64,000 bases of DNA from Novacetimonas pomaceti (GCF_003207955.1 NZ_NOXG01000002.1:366530-430529); one strand, 5' to 3'. Counted from the stretch's first letter, positions 54,465 through 63,338 are shown. A program made the numbers and translations. The notes: generated by a model not told the origin, from the letters alone.

Positions 54465-55699
54465 GGATGCGAATCCTGCGTCCGCGTCGGCAGGCCGTCA
54501 GGCGACAGGACGCGTTGCGAAGAAGGATGCGGCGCCATGAGCAGGACGCGAAGGCCCCCGCAGCGCCAGACCAGTGTCCCGACACAGCCCACGGCGAATA
54601 CCAGCGTCGGGAGCCAGATCACCACCAGTGGCGACATGTGGGCATTCGCGACAAGACTGAGACCCATTTGCAACGTATGGTCAAAACCTACCAGCGTAAC
54701 GGCGGCGATCGGCAGGCCGATGCTGCGTTTCTGCCGTTTGGCCATGATCGCCAGCGCGCAGGCAAGGAAGGGAATGAACGGGATCGCGATCGTGCGTGCA
54801 AGGCGGAAATGCAGTTCCGCGACCAGATAGGAATGCTTGATCCCCGGCATGCCATGGCGGATGTCGTGATACAGCTCTGGCAGCGTCAGTTCACGTTCCG
54901 TCTGTCCCCGGCTGCGGTTGGCCTGCATCTTGTCAAGCTGGCCATGGGGCGAGAACAGTTCGGTCGTATGGTCGAAATGGATGATTGACGGGCTCTTGTC
55001 ATGCCGGTCGGTGATGATCGTCCCGTCAATCAGGTCGAGGCGGATCTTCTCGTCGCTGTTCGGGATATACAGGTATCCCTTGCGCGCGGTGATATAGCGG
55101 GTCACCTCATGGCTGCTGTTATCGCGGATGAAGACCGTGAACAGACGCGACCCGGCGTCATCGACCTTTTCCGCCGTCAGCATCAGATCGCGCGACGGCG
55201 CTGCAAACATGTGGGACTGCAGGTGCGGCGCCCAGCCACTGTGGCTGGCGAAATACAGCGCCGAGCGGTAGTCGTAGCGCGCATAGGGCTGGATGAAGCC
55301 ATAGAGCGAGAAGCTGAGCGCGCCGAGGATCGTTCCCACGATGATGAAGGGCCGCGCGATCCGGAACATCGATACGCCGCTGGCCATCAGGGCGTCGATT
55401 TCGTGATTCTGGCTCATGCGCCGGATGACGGAAAACACACTGACGCACATGGCGGCCGGCAGGGCGAGGCCAAGGTAATGCGGCACCAGATCCGTCAGCA
55501 GCGCCAGGAACGTCTTCATCGAGCTGCCGTTCGACGCCAGCATGTTGAACAGCGCCAGCAGCCGTTCCAGCAGCAGGGCCGCCATCACCACGCCCAGCGA
55601 AATGGAAAATGGTGGCACCACCTGCAGCAGCAGGTAACGATCCAGCGTTCCGGGCACCAATCCCCGGAGACCGCGGTGCATGAATGGCGGAACGTTCAT
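54461..55699 (-). CDS. lptF: LptF-type LPS/lipid export permease
   Basis: LptF is the partner permease of LptG. The 412-aa product shows LDRYLLLQVVPPFSISLGVVMAALL at the N-terminus, VPHYLGLALPAAMCVSVFSVIRRMSQNHEIDALMASGVS, a periplasmic region, and C-terminal helices (RTIAIPFIPFLACALAIM). A Ser/Pro/Arg-rich tail ends it. Its start overlaps the metallophosphoesterase stop by one base, and its end overlaps lptG by four. No lptB, lptC or lptD gene is in the window. Confidence 0.87.
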   Translation of the reverse strand: MNVPPFMHRGLRGLVPGTLDRYLLLQVVPPFSISLGVVMAALLLERLLALFNMLASNGSSMKTFLALLTDLVPHYLGLALPAAMCVSVFSVIRRMSQNHEIDALMASGVSMFRIARPFIIVGTILGALSFSLYGFIQPYARYDYRSALYFASHSGWAPHLQSHMFAAPSRDLMLTAEKVDDAGSRLFTVFIRDNSSHEVTRYITARKGYLYIPNSDEKIRLDLIDGTIITDRHDKSPSIIHFDHTTELFSPHGQLDKMQANRSRGQTERELTLPELYHDIRHGMPGIKHSYLVAELHFRLARTIAIPFIPFLACALAIMAKRQKRSIGLPIAAVTLVGFDHTLQMGLSLVANAHMSPLVVIWLPTLVFAVGCVGTLVWRCGGLRVLLMAPHPSSQRVLSPDGLPTRTQDSHP

Positions 55700-56616
55700 C
55701 AGGGGCTGCTTATACCCGAAAGACGCGGCGATGCAGCAGCCGTCGTGAAAATAATTGGCGGCGTGCCAAGGGGCGCTTCCCCCGGCACGATGATGCGGCG
55801 CGTGATTTCGGTGCGATAGCCGCCCGGTTGGGTCGAGATGTGCACCCGGTTCCATGACGCCGCGCGCGCGGGATCAGCCACCGTGGCGGAGGCCGACGCC
55901 ACCCCCACGACCGGCACTGGCCCCGCAGGGCCGGGCATGGTCGTCTGGGTGGAGACATGGGTATGTCCATGCAGCACCAGCTCGGCCCCATTGCGTGCGA
56001 TGCATGCGGCGAACGCGTCCGCGTCGCGCAGGGCCTTGCGCGGCGTCGTCAGGCGCGCAAGCGGCGGATGGTGGATCATGACGGCGCGATAGAGTCCCTG
56101 GCGTCCCGTTTCCTCCAGGATCGTGGCAAGGCGCGCGCACTGTCGGGGGCCGATGCTTCCCGCCGCGCAGAAGCAGGGCGTGGGATGGGCCGAATTGACG
56201 CCGATCAGGGCGACCGGCCCGATCCGGCGGACATAGGGAAAGGGCAGGGGGCCCATCCACGCGCTCCACTGGCCGATCGTCTCGTGCCAGTCGCTGCGGA
56301 CAAGCGCGTCATGATTGCCCGGAATGACAGTGACAGGCATCGGCAGGCGCGACAGCCACCGGGCCGCCTGCGCGCATTCATCCGGCAGGCCAAGGTTGGT
56401 CAGGTCCCCCGTCAGCGCCAGCATGTCGACATCATGGGCGATGATGTCGTCCATGACCCGCTGCAGCGTCCGTGCCTGATGACACCGCCGCCGCCTCTGC
56501 CATGAGAGGTAGCTCAGCGCGCGTTTGTTGAGGAGGTCACGCGGACGGATATGAAGACTGTCCATCGTCAGATGCGGGTCGGAGGCGTGTGCAAGTGTAA
56601 TGTCGATCAAAGGCAC
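55699..56616 (-). CDS. Calcineurin-like metallophosphoesterase
   Basis: The 305-aa protein has the di-metal phosphoesterase motifs in order: HASDPHLT (DxH), ALTGDLTNLG (GD), VIPGNHDA (GNHD), MIHHPPL (H) and LVLHGHTHVS (GHTH). Start is GTG 56616 with AGAGGAAA upstream. It leads the operon that continues lptF-lptG-hydroxylase-nucleotidyltransferase. Lipid or nucleotide-lipid pyrophosphate hydrolysis is possible by context (relatives include LpxH/LpxG-type enzymes), but the substrate is not known. Confidence 0.82.
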   Translation of the reverse strand: MPLIDITLAHASDPHLTMDSLHIRPRDLLNKRALSYLSWQRRRRCHQARTLQRVMDDIIAHDVDMLALTGDLTNLGLPDECAQAARWLSRLPMPVTVIPGNHDALVRSDWHETIGQWSAWMGPLPFPYVRRIGPVALIGVNSAHPTPCFCAAGSIGPRQCARLATILEETGRQGLYRAVMIHHPPLARLTTPRKALRDADAFAACIARNGAELVLHGHTHVSTQTTMPGPAGPVPVVGVASASATVADPARAASWNRVHISTQPGGYRTEITRRIIVPGEAPLGTPPIIFTTAAASPRLSGISSP

Positions 56617-56731
56617 TTTCCTCTGGAAGCATCATGGATGCGCCAAACGGGCTTTGCATATCAGGCATTGCGCTGGCCGGGTCGGGCCGCCCCGACAGGG
56701 ACAATGTCGGGGGAAGGCGGGTTTTCGTGCC

Positions 56732-56760
56732 TTGCAATAAAAGGCAGATGGTTGCTTATG
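56732..56760 (+). promoter_or_regulatory. Candidate promoter for the lipid-kinase operon
   Basis: TTGCAA and CTTATG are spaced by 17 bp, about 40 bp before the lipid kinase start, in the 181-bp gap between two divergent operons. The -10 match is weak. Confidence 0.28.
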
Positions 56761-56797
56761 GCCCGTACGTCAAATTTCTAAACGATTGGGATCATCC

Positions 56798-57775
56798 GTG
56801 ACAGCACGCTTCGTCATCATCCATAATCCGCGCAGTCGGCGGAATCGGAGCGGGAACGAACATTACAGCATGATGGCCCGGCAGTCGCTGGGGGAAAATT
56901 TCCTCTCGCCCGCGTCACAGGCAGAACTGCTCCACCAGGTGGAGGAACTGGCGCGCCGCGATGTCGGGTGCATCGTCGTTGATGGGGGGGACGGCACGCT
57001 GAGCGATGTGCTCAGTGCCATTCACAGATATTACCGTCCCGACCGGCTGCCCGCGCTGGCGCTCCTGCCGTCGGGCAATACCAACCTGATCGCCGGCGAC
57101 GTCGGTTTCGGGCTGCGGGGGGTGGAGGCGCTGGTCCGCCTGAACCAGCTTGCGCTGGGGGGGGACATGCGGCGCAACATCCGTCGTCGCCGTGGCCTTG
57201 TCGTCAGCTGGAGCGACCCGCAGCGCCCGTCCGTCGTGGGGATGTTCCACGGCACGGCCGCGTTCCGGCGCGCCATCGAACTGGCGCACCAGCCCGCGAT
57301 CCTGGACCGGTACTCCCATGAAATGGCGGTGGTGGTGACGCTGGGATCGTCCGTTGCGCACCTGCTGTCACGACGCTTCAGGCGTGAATGGACGCAGGGC
57401 GACCGCCTGTTGATCACGGTGGGGGATGCCCCCGCGCGGCAGGAGAACTGCTTCCTGTTCCTGGCGACCACGCTGCAAAGCCTGCCTTATGGCGTATGGC
57501 CCTTCTGGCACGGCGCCGACTCGGACGATGATGGCATCCGTTATCTGGATGTCGCGGGCATGCCGCCCCGGCTGACCGCCGCCGTCACGTCGCTGTTGCG
57601 CGGGCGCGTGCCCCAGTGGCTGAGGAACGAAAGCGCCTATGACAGCGGATGCGCCATGCGGATCCGGCTGGAGATGAAGGAGGATTTCGTCCTTGATGGC
57701 GAAGTCCTCGATTCCGGCCCTGACGGCGTGACCTACCTTTCGGTGACACCCCCCATCGATTTCATTCAGGCCTGA
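56798..57775 (+). CDS. Diacylglycerol-kinase-catalytic-domain lipid kinase
   Basis: The 325-aa protein is of the DAGK/LCB5 lipid-kinase family, which phosphorylates diacylglycerol, sphingoid bases or ceramide. It opens ARFVIIHNPRSRRNRSG, has the nucleotide motif VVDGGDGTLSDVL (about 60-72) and PSGNTNLIAGD (91-101), and a C-terminal beta-sandwich ending with FVLDGEVLDSGPDGVTYLSV. It is divergent from the metallophosphoesterase operon and overlaps the next gene by one base. Next to sphingolipid genes, a ceramide or sphingoid-base kinase role is attractive; diacylglycerol is the alternative. TTG 56786 is an alternative start. Confidence 0.8.
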   Translation: MTARFVIIHNPRSRRNRSGNEHYSMMARQSLGENFLSPASQAELLHQVEELARRDVGCIVVDGGDGTLSDVLSAIHRYYRPDRLPALALLPSGNTNLIAGDVGFGLRGVEALVRLNQLALGGDMRRNIRRRRGLVVSWSDPQRPSVVGMFHGTAAFRRAIELAHQPAILDRYSHEMAVVVTLGSSVAHLLSRRFRREWTQGDRLLITVGDAPARQENCFLFLATTLQSLPYGVWPFWHGADSDDDGIRYLDVAGMPPRLTAAVTSLLRGRVPQWLRNESAYDSGCAMRIRLEMKEDFVLDGEVLDSGPDGVTYLSVTPPIDFIQA

Positions 57776-58752
57776 TGGACAAGATGAACGCACGACACGA
57801 CAGCGCCGGCGGCCAGGTCGCCCATCTGCTGGCATCCGAACTGGTCCAGCCGGTTCCTGTCGAAATCACGGCCTTCGTGACCGGTATGATCGGCGCGGCG
57901 CAGCCCATGGGCGTGCTGTTTTACGGGTCGGCCCTGCGCCAGCCGGACATGGATGGGGTGCTGGATTTCTATGTCATCGTGCGGCACCTGTCCGACTGGC
58001 CCGCCGGTGGGTGGGCGCGGACGGCCAACCGGCTGCTGCCGCCAAACGTGGAATACCATGAATTGCCGGTCAACGGGCGCATCCTGCGGGCCAAGGTCGC
58101 GATCCTGACACTGGAGCAGTTCCGGCACATGACAGGCCGCACGACGCTGGATACGACGATCTGGGCCAGGTTCTGCCAGCCCGTGAGGCTTGTCTGGGTC
58201 AGTGGTCCCGATGCGGCCGATGCAATTCTTGGCTGCCTGATCCGGGCAGTTGGCATGGCGGCGCGATGGGCCATGGCGCTGGGGCCGCGCGAAGGGCGGG
58301 CAGACGAATTCTGGAACGCGCTTTTTTCGAATACCTATGGCGCGGAACTGCGGGTCGAAAGCAGCCGCAAGCGTCCGCGCGCCCTCGTCGAAGGAAAGGA
58401 AGCCCGCTATGCAGCGCTGCTGACGGCCGCGTGGCGCGCGGACGGTCTTCCTTTCGATCAGCATGGCGACATGCTCGTGCCCCGGACGAACGCGGCGTGG
58501 CGGGAGCGGATGCATGCGGGCTGGTGGTTGCGGCAGAAGGCGGGGCGTCCGCTGAATATCGCACGCCTGACAAAGGCCGCGTTCACCTTTACGGGTGGCG
58601 CGCGCTACATCGCGTGGAAGATAAAGCGGCATTCCGGCATAGAGCTGCCGCTGTCGCCCTTTGCCGAACGCCATCCCCTGATCTGCCTGCCGCGCCTGTT
58701 ATGGTCGCTGCGGCAGGCAGGCTTTTTCAGGCGGAAACAGCAGCCCGATTGA
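57775..58752 (+). CDS. TAM41-like nucleotidyltransferase
   Basis: The 325-aa protein resembles the TAM41/Mmp37 family, known mainly as the mitochondrial CDP-diacylglycerol synthase. Supporting are GVLFYGSALRQPD with the GS nucleotide-binding loop, then DGVLDFYVIVRHLSDW with an acidic metal position, EYHELPVNGRILRAKVAILTLEQF, and IWARFCQPVRLVWV. It is coupled to the lipid kinase, so a two-step path of phosphorylation and CDP-activation of a lipid is plausible. Its 3' end overlaps the stop of the convergent serine palmitoyltransferase gene by 26 bp. Identification is by motif memory only. Confidence 0.6.
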   Translation: MDKMNARHDSAGGQVAHLLASELVQPVPVEITAFVTGMIGAAQPMGVLFYGSALRQPDMDGVLDFYVIVRHLSDWPAGGWARTANRLLPPNVEYHELPVNGRILRAKVAILTLEQFRHMTGRTTLDTTIWARFCQPVRLVWVSGPDAADAILGCLIRAVGMAARWAMALGPREGRADEFWNALFSNTYGAELRVESSRKRPRALVEGKEARYAALLTAAWRADGLPFDQHGDMLVPRTNAAWRERMHAGWWLRQKAGRPLNIARLTKAAFTFTGGARYIAWKIKRHSGIELPLSPFAERHPLICLPRLLWSLRQAGFFRRKQQPD

Positions 58753-59938
58753 TCCCCATTTCCCCGGCCACGGCGGCGAAGACACTGACGGCCTGATCGA
58801 TCTGGGCCGGCGTATGCGTTGCCATGACGGAGGTACGCAGCAACGGATGCTGGTCCGGTGTCGCGGGCGGCAGGCTGAGGTTGACGTACACCCCCAGATC
58901 CAGCAGCCGGTTCCAGAAAGCGACCGCCTGTCCGACATCATCAAGGATGACGGAAACGACAGGACTCGCCTGCGGACCGGTGCGCAGGCCCGCGGCATTC
59001 AGTCCCGCATGCAGCCGACGGGCATTGTCCATCAGCTGATGGCGCAGTTCCGGCCGGTTTTCCAGCTCATCCAGCGCCGCCATGGTGGCTGCAATCACTT
59101 CCGGCGGGAGGGAGGCGGTGAACATGTAGGGACGCGAACACAGGCGGATGAGGTTCAGGCCGTCATGGTTGGAAACACAGTATCCCCCGACCGTGCCAAG
59201 GCTTTTGGAGAACGTGCCGACAACGAAGTCGATGTCTTCCTCCACGCCGTCCGCCTCGGCCACGCCGCGGCCATGCTCGCCCATCACGCCCACGGAATGG
59301 GCTTCATCGGCCAGCAGCCATGCGCCGGTTTCGCGCTTCACCTGCGCGAACTCCGCCATCGGGACCACGTCGCCCATCATGGAATAGATGCCTTCCACCA
59401 CGATCAGCCTGGCGCCCGGCCTGCCGTCAAGGCGGCGCAGGCGCTTGTGCAGGTCATCGGCATCGTTATGACGGAAACGGATCACCTGCGCATGGCCCAG
59501 ACGGCTGCCGTCATAGATGCTGGCATGGCTATCGGCATCGAGCAGCAGATAGTCATCCTTGCCCGCCAGCGCGGAAATCGTGCCCAGGTTCGCCTGGTAT
59601 CCCGTCGAAAACACCATGCAGTGGCGGCGACGGAAAAAGGCGGCCAGACGGCTTTCCAGCTGACGGTGCAGGCCCTGCGTGCCGTTGGCGATGCGTGATC
59701 CGGTCGTTCCCACACCATATTTGCGTGCCGCCTCGACCGCCGCTTCGATTGCCGCGGGCGACTGGCTCAGGCCGAGATAGTTGTTGGTGCCGAACAGCAG
59801 CGTCTCACGCCCTTCGATCAGGCCCACCGTGGAGGAGATCGGGCGTTCGATCACGACATCGAACGGATTGCGTCCCCCGTCGGCCGTGATGCTGGACAGC
59901 GAGTGCGACAGACCTTCATATTTCGAGAAGATGGACAT
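58727..59938 (-). CDS. spt: Serine palmitoyltransferase (alpha-oxoamine synthase family)
   Basis: The 403-aa PLP enzyme condenses serine with an acyl thioester to 3-ketosphinganine. It shows FGTNNYLGLSQSP, GVGTTGSRIANGTQGLH, LLLDADSHASIYDG (PLP-stacking His138), LLADEAHSVGVMG, and the Schiff-base Lys245 in GTFSKSLGTVGGY. 7-keto-8-aminopelargonate (BioF) and 5-aminolevulinate synthases are relatives. The adjacent dedicated ACP and fatty acyl-AMP ligase, as in Caulobacter sphingolipid loci, favour SPT. Acetic acid bacteria are known to make dihydroceramides. Confidence 0.86.
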   Translation of the reverse strand: MSIFSKYEGLSHSLSSITADGGRNPFDVVIERPISSTVGLIEGRETLLFGTNNYLGLSQSPAAIEAAVEAARKYGVGTTGSRIANGTQGLHRQLESRLAAFFRRRHCMVFSTGYQANLGTISALAGKDDYLLLDADSHASIYDGSRLGHAQVIRFRHNDADDLHKRLRRLDGRPGARLIVVEGIYSMMGDVVPMAEFAQVKRETGAWLLADEAHSVGVMGEHGRGVAEADGVEEDIDFVVGTFSKSLGTVGGYCVSNHDGLNLIRLCSRPYMFTASLPPEVIAATMAALDELENRPELRHQLMDNARRLHAGLNAAGLRTGPQASPVVSVILDDVGQAVAFWNRLLDLGVYVNLSLPPATPDQHPLLRTSVMATHTPAQIDQAVSVFAAVAGEMGINRAAVSA

Positions 59939-59943
59939 GCGGA

Positions 59944-60195
59944 TCAGGACGCCTGCTTGAGTGACACGATACAGGCCGCCAGATCGTCGATCGTGCGGAT
60001 ATCCGCCAGCCGGTCCAGCGGAACGGAAACGTCAAGCTTGTCCTCGATTTCCATCACGAAGTTCATGACGGCCAGTGAATCGAAAGCCAGATCCTCGACG
60101 ATCTTGCTGCTGCCATTGATATCGCGAGGAACCTTGGGGTTCGCCAGCAGTGTCTGCACAATGATGGCCGAGACGTCCGCTACCGTTTCACTCAT
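59944..60195 (-). CDS. Dedicated acyl carrier protein for sphingolipid synthesis
   Basis: The 83-aa protein has the phosphopantetheine motif EDLAFDSLAVMNFVMEIED, with Ser40, and an acidic helical fold, but it differs clearly from the AcpP at 46623. It sits 5 bp before spt on the same strand and most likely delivers the acyl chain to SPT. A fatty acyl-AMP ligase upstream would load it. Confidence 0.86.
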   Translation of the reverse strand: MSETVADVSAIIVQTLLANPKVPRDINGSSKIVEDLAFDSLAVMNFVMEIEDKLDVSVPLDRLADIRTIDDLAACIVSLKQAS

Positions 60196-60414
60196 TATTA
60201 CATCCTTATGGCATGACCCTGCCGGATATTGCGGTAGGGGATCAGCATATCGTTGCCAGAGTCCGGATTTCCCCGGAACAGGGGTCGCGCCACATGGCGT
60301 CCCCCATGACGGAACCCCTTATGATTGAAAAACGTCATTTTGACCAGTGCCGCGTTGAGCCACTTCCCGCAGGAAGGGGCTCTCCGCAGGCCTGACCTGC
60401 AGGTGCGGGCAGGC
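60196..60414 (-). other. Gap between the acyl-AMP ligase and ACP genes
   Basis: This 219-bp stretch holds no open frame I can support. It likely contains a promoter or leader for the ACP-spt pair and the 3' end of the ligase transcript. I see no clear terminator. Confidence 0.4.
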
Positions 60415-62208
60415 TCAGGCGACGGAAATGGTGGTGTCGATCGGCTTGAACGCGCCAGACAGCAGCATTGCCTTGGCCCGTGCCCGCGTCAGCTTGCCCG
60501 ACGAAGTCTGGGGCAGGGTGTGCGGCGGCACGAGGATGACCGAAACGTCGACGCCATGCTGGCGACGGAACAGGCTTACGGTCTCGTTGCGCAGGGTTTC
60601 CCGCGCTTCGGGGGTGGTGGCGCGGCACTGCACCAGGGCCACGATCTTTTCCCCCTCATTTTCATCGACCGAGAAAACGGCCACGTCACGGCTGCGGAGG
60701 GAGGAGATTTCCGTTTCAGCCGACCATTCCAGATCCTGTGGCCAGATATTGCGGCCATTGATGATGATCAGGTCCTTGGCGCGACCGGTAATGACAACCT
60801 GCCCGTCCAGCATATACCCCAGATCGCCCGTATTGAGCCATCCATCCGCATCCAGCACCTTGGCAGTTTCCTGCGGCTGGCGGAAATAGCCCTGCATCAG
60901 GCTGGGGCCGCGTACGAAAATCGTCCCCAGCTTCCGGTCTTCAAGCACCTTGCCATTGCTATCGCGGATTTCCAGTTCGTGCTCCGGCAGCACCTCCCCA
61001 CAGATCACGAAAGTGCGCAGCACCTGGGACGGATCATTGGAAGGCGAGGCGATGGCCTGTGTCTCGAGAACGCGCAGGTCGATCGTATCGGTCTGAATCC
61101 CGGAACCAAGCGGCACGAAACTGATGGCAAGCGTGGTTTCCGCCATGCCATAGCTGGCGGTAAAGGCATGGCTGTCGAACCCCGATGCCGCGAAGCGTTC
61201 GGCGAAATCCTCCAGGATATGGTAGCGGATCATGTCCCCACCGATTCCGGCCACGCGCCAGCATGACAGGTCGAGGGAAATGGACGTCGCGCGGCGGGCG
61301 CACAGTTCGTAACCGAAGGACGGGCTATAGGAAATCGTCCCCCTGTTGCGGCTGATGAGGTCCAGCCAGACATGGGGGCGGCGCGCGAATTCACGGGTGG
61401 GCAGCAGATCCACGCTCAGCTGGCAGGTCATGGGGGTCAGGAAGAAACCCACCAGTCCCATGTCATGATAAAGCGGAAGCCACGAAACGCAGCGATCACC
61501 CGTTTCACGTACTTTCAGTCCATTGAGCGCGATGGCGTGTGCGTTGGCCATGCCCGAACGCTGCGTCACCGCGATGCCCATGGGGAAACGCGTGCTGCCG
61601 GATGAAAACTGCAGATAGGAAATATCGTCCGCGCCAACCTCGGGCAGGTCGGTCACCGTGATTGGCGTTGCCAGCAGGTCTTCGGGTACCCCCGCGAATT
61701 TCAGGTCCAGCCCTTCGGTCAGGTCATCCTTCCACGACGCAATGATGGAGGCGATGACCACGGCCGAGGCATCAGCGCCCGTCACCATGCCACGCAGGGT
61801 CGCGATATAGCCCTCACGCCCCCCGAATGCCACCGGAAGCGGCAGCGGGGCAGGGATCAGGCCGGCATACTGGCAGCCGAAGAAAATCCGGGCGAAATCC
61901 CCGTCGCTTTCCGCCACGATCGCGACCCGGTCCCCCGGCCGCAGCCCCAGCGACAGCAGGCGTTTCGCGACTTCCCGCGCCTGTTCGCGCAGGACGCGGT
62001 AAGGCAGGGCTTCGAGAAGTTCACCGCGACCCGAATAGATATTGAAACCACTTTCGCCCTGTGCGGCGTAATCAAGCGCCTGCGGGAAGGTATCGAAATC
62101 GCCGTAGCGTCGCGGCTGGCCAGAATCTGTAGGGGTCGGGAGACGTGTCATTTCCGGTAATGTGACTTCCACTGGCAGGACTTGGAATGAAGAAAAATTG
62201 GTCATCAA
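60415..62208 (-). CDS. Fatty acyl-AMP ligase / acyl-ACP synthetase
   Basis: The 597-aa ANL-superfamily enzyme activates a fatty acid as acyl-AMP and probably loads it on the neighbouring ACP. It shows the P-loop FSSGSTRFPMG (about 201-211), VSWLPLYHDMGLVGFF, ASYGMAETTLAISF, the hinge region WLNTGDLGYM, GRAKDLIIINGRNIWPQDLE, and the C-terminal SSGKLTRARA with the catalytic Lys. FAAL-like features (YHDMGL, NGRNIWPQD) separate it from acyl-CoA ligases. It starts inside the stop of the next gene upstream (ATGA). Confidence 0.88.
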   Translation of the reverse strand: MMTNFSSFQVLPVEVTLPEMTRLPTPTDSGQPRRYGDFDTFPQALDYAAQGESGFNIYSGRGELLEALPYRVLREQAREVAKRLLSLGLRPGDRVAIVAESDGDFARIFFGCQYAGLIPAPLPLPVAFGGREGYIATLRGMVTGADASAVVIASIIASWKDDLTEGLDLKFAGVPEDLLATPITVTDLPEVGADDISYLQFSSGSTRFPMGIAVTQRSGMANAHAIALNGLKVRETGDRCVSWLPLYHDMGLVGFFLTPMTCQLSVDLLPTREFARRPHVWLDLISRNRGTISYSPSFGYELCARRATSISLDLSCWRVAGIGGDMIRYHILEDFAERFAASGFDSHAFTASYGMAETTLAISFVPLGSGIQTDTIDLRVLETQAIASPSNDPSQVLRTFVICGEVLPEHELEIRDSNGKVLEDRKLGTIFVRGPSLMQGYFRQPQETAKVLDADGWLNTGDLGYMLDGQVVITGRAKDLIIINGRNIWPQDLEWSAETEISSLRSRDVAVFSVDENEGEKIVALVQCRATTPEARETLRNETVSLFRRQHGVDVSVILVPPHTLPQTSSGKLTRARAKAMLLSGAFKPIDTTISVA

Positions 62209-63338
62209 TCATTTGACCTCAGAAAGTCAACGATTGAATTCGCACCAGTCGCAGCTGTCGGTCCCGGCAAGGCGCTGCCGAACGTATCGCTTATATATAA
62301 TTTCTGCCGATCGAGGAATTGGGTCTGCATCGTAAACGCCCTGTCGATTTCATGGCCCAGGTCGGCGACGGAATGGATCACGTTTCCCAGGGTCCAGCTC
62401 GCATAGTTGGGATTATTCTGCCACTGGGTCGCGTGCGCATCCACAAACAGGCATGGACGCGGCGTGATCAGAAACTCGGCGATCTGGCTGCTGACGTCAC
62501 CCATATAGAGGTCGGCCCCCATGGTGTAAGTCATGTCGATGCTTTTCTCGCTACCTGGATCGAATAGCATGTGTCCACAGTCCCGGTAGGGATGAAACAG
62601 CCGCTCGGCCCGGGCGCGATGACCGTCGAACATCCTGAAATGCGGCGCGAAAACCAGATTGTATTTCTGCTGTCGTGCAAAATAATCGAGTATCTGAATG
62701 CCGAATTTCGGGAATGATGACAAGTGGCGGCTGAAATGCGGATTATAAAGGATGGTCGGGCGGTTGTTCCGGAACAGGGGTTCACGTTGAATATTCATGC
62801 GCCGGACCAGGTCGAATTTTGCATAAATTCCACTTCGGTAATGGCCGGGTCGCAGGCTTCCGTGTTCCATCAGGCGCTGTTCGACCTTGCTGCCGGCAAG
62901 AAGGATATAGTCGAAGTGCCGGACATCCTTGGCAAAACCCACCGCACGATCCCCCGCGCCATGGCGGGTCCAGATCAGTCTGGGGGCACGAACCCCCATG
63001 CGACGGAGATACAGGCTGGTGCGTTCGGGAACAACGATCGCCTGAAACGTTCGGAAATATTCTTTGTTTAAAAAGAGGGTCAGCAGCTTGTCGAATGGCT
63101 GGGGTCCGTGGCGGTCGATCTTCCTGCGAAGGAACGGGGGAAGTTTCAGCAGATCATAATGCACGCCCGCTTCGGGATAGAAGCTGGCCAGGGATTGAAG
63201 GTGGGCTTCGCGTTTTTCTGTCAGGCTGGCCAGACGCACTTCTGTCTCTGGATGGCGGGCCGCCATTTCAAGTGCGATAGGCAACGAATGGAACACCTGA
63301 TGCGGATGTCCGATATAAGGAAAAATAACGCGTGGCAC
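62205..63338 (-). CDS. CDP-glycerol glycerophosphotransferase-like protein
   Basis: The 377-aa protein has a GT-B-like outline with motifs like those of CDP-glycerol glycerophosphotransferases: WTRHGAGDRAVGF (about 123-135), ILYNPHFSRHLSSF (196-209), VFAPHFRMFDGH and DLYMGDVSSQIAEFLITPRPCLF (277 on, cf. ADVLITDYSS). It begins this minus-strand lipid operon and is coupled to the fatty acyl-AMP ligase. It could transfer a phosphoglycerol or phosphoglycerate head group to a ceramide, an inference from context and fold only. Confidence 0.66.
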   Translation of the reverse strand: MPRVIFPYIGHPHQVFHSLPIALEMAARHPETEVRLASLTEKREAHLQSLASFYPEAGVHYDLLKLPPFLRRKIDRHGPQPFDKLLTLFLNKEYFRTFQAIVVPERTSLYLRRMGVRAPRLIWTRHGAGDRAVGFAKDVRHFDYILLAGSKVEQRLMEHGSLRPGHYRSGIYAKFDLVRRMNIQREPLFRNNRPTILYNPHFSRHLSSFPKFGIQILDYFARQQKYNLVFAPHFRMFDGHRARAERLFHPYRDCGHMLFDPGSEKSIDMTYTMGADLYMGDVSSQIAEFLITPRPCLFVDAHATQWQNNPNYASWTLGNVIHSVADLGHEIDRAFTMQTQFLDRQKLYISDTFGSALPGPTAATGANSIVDFLRSND

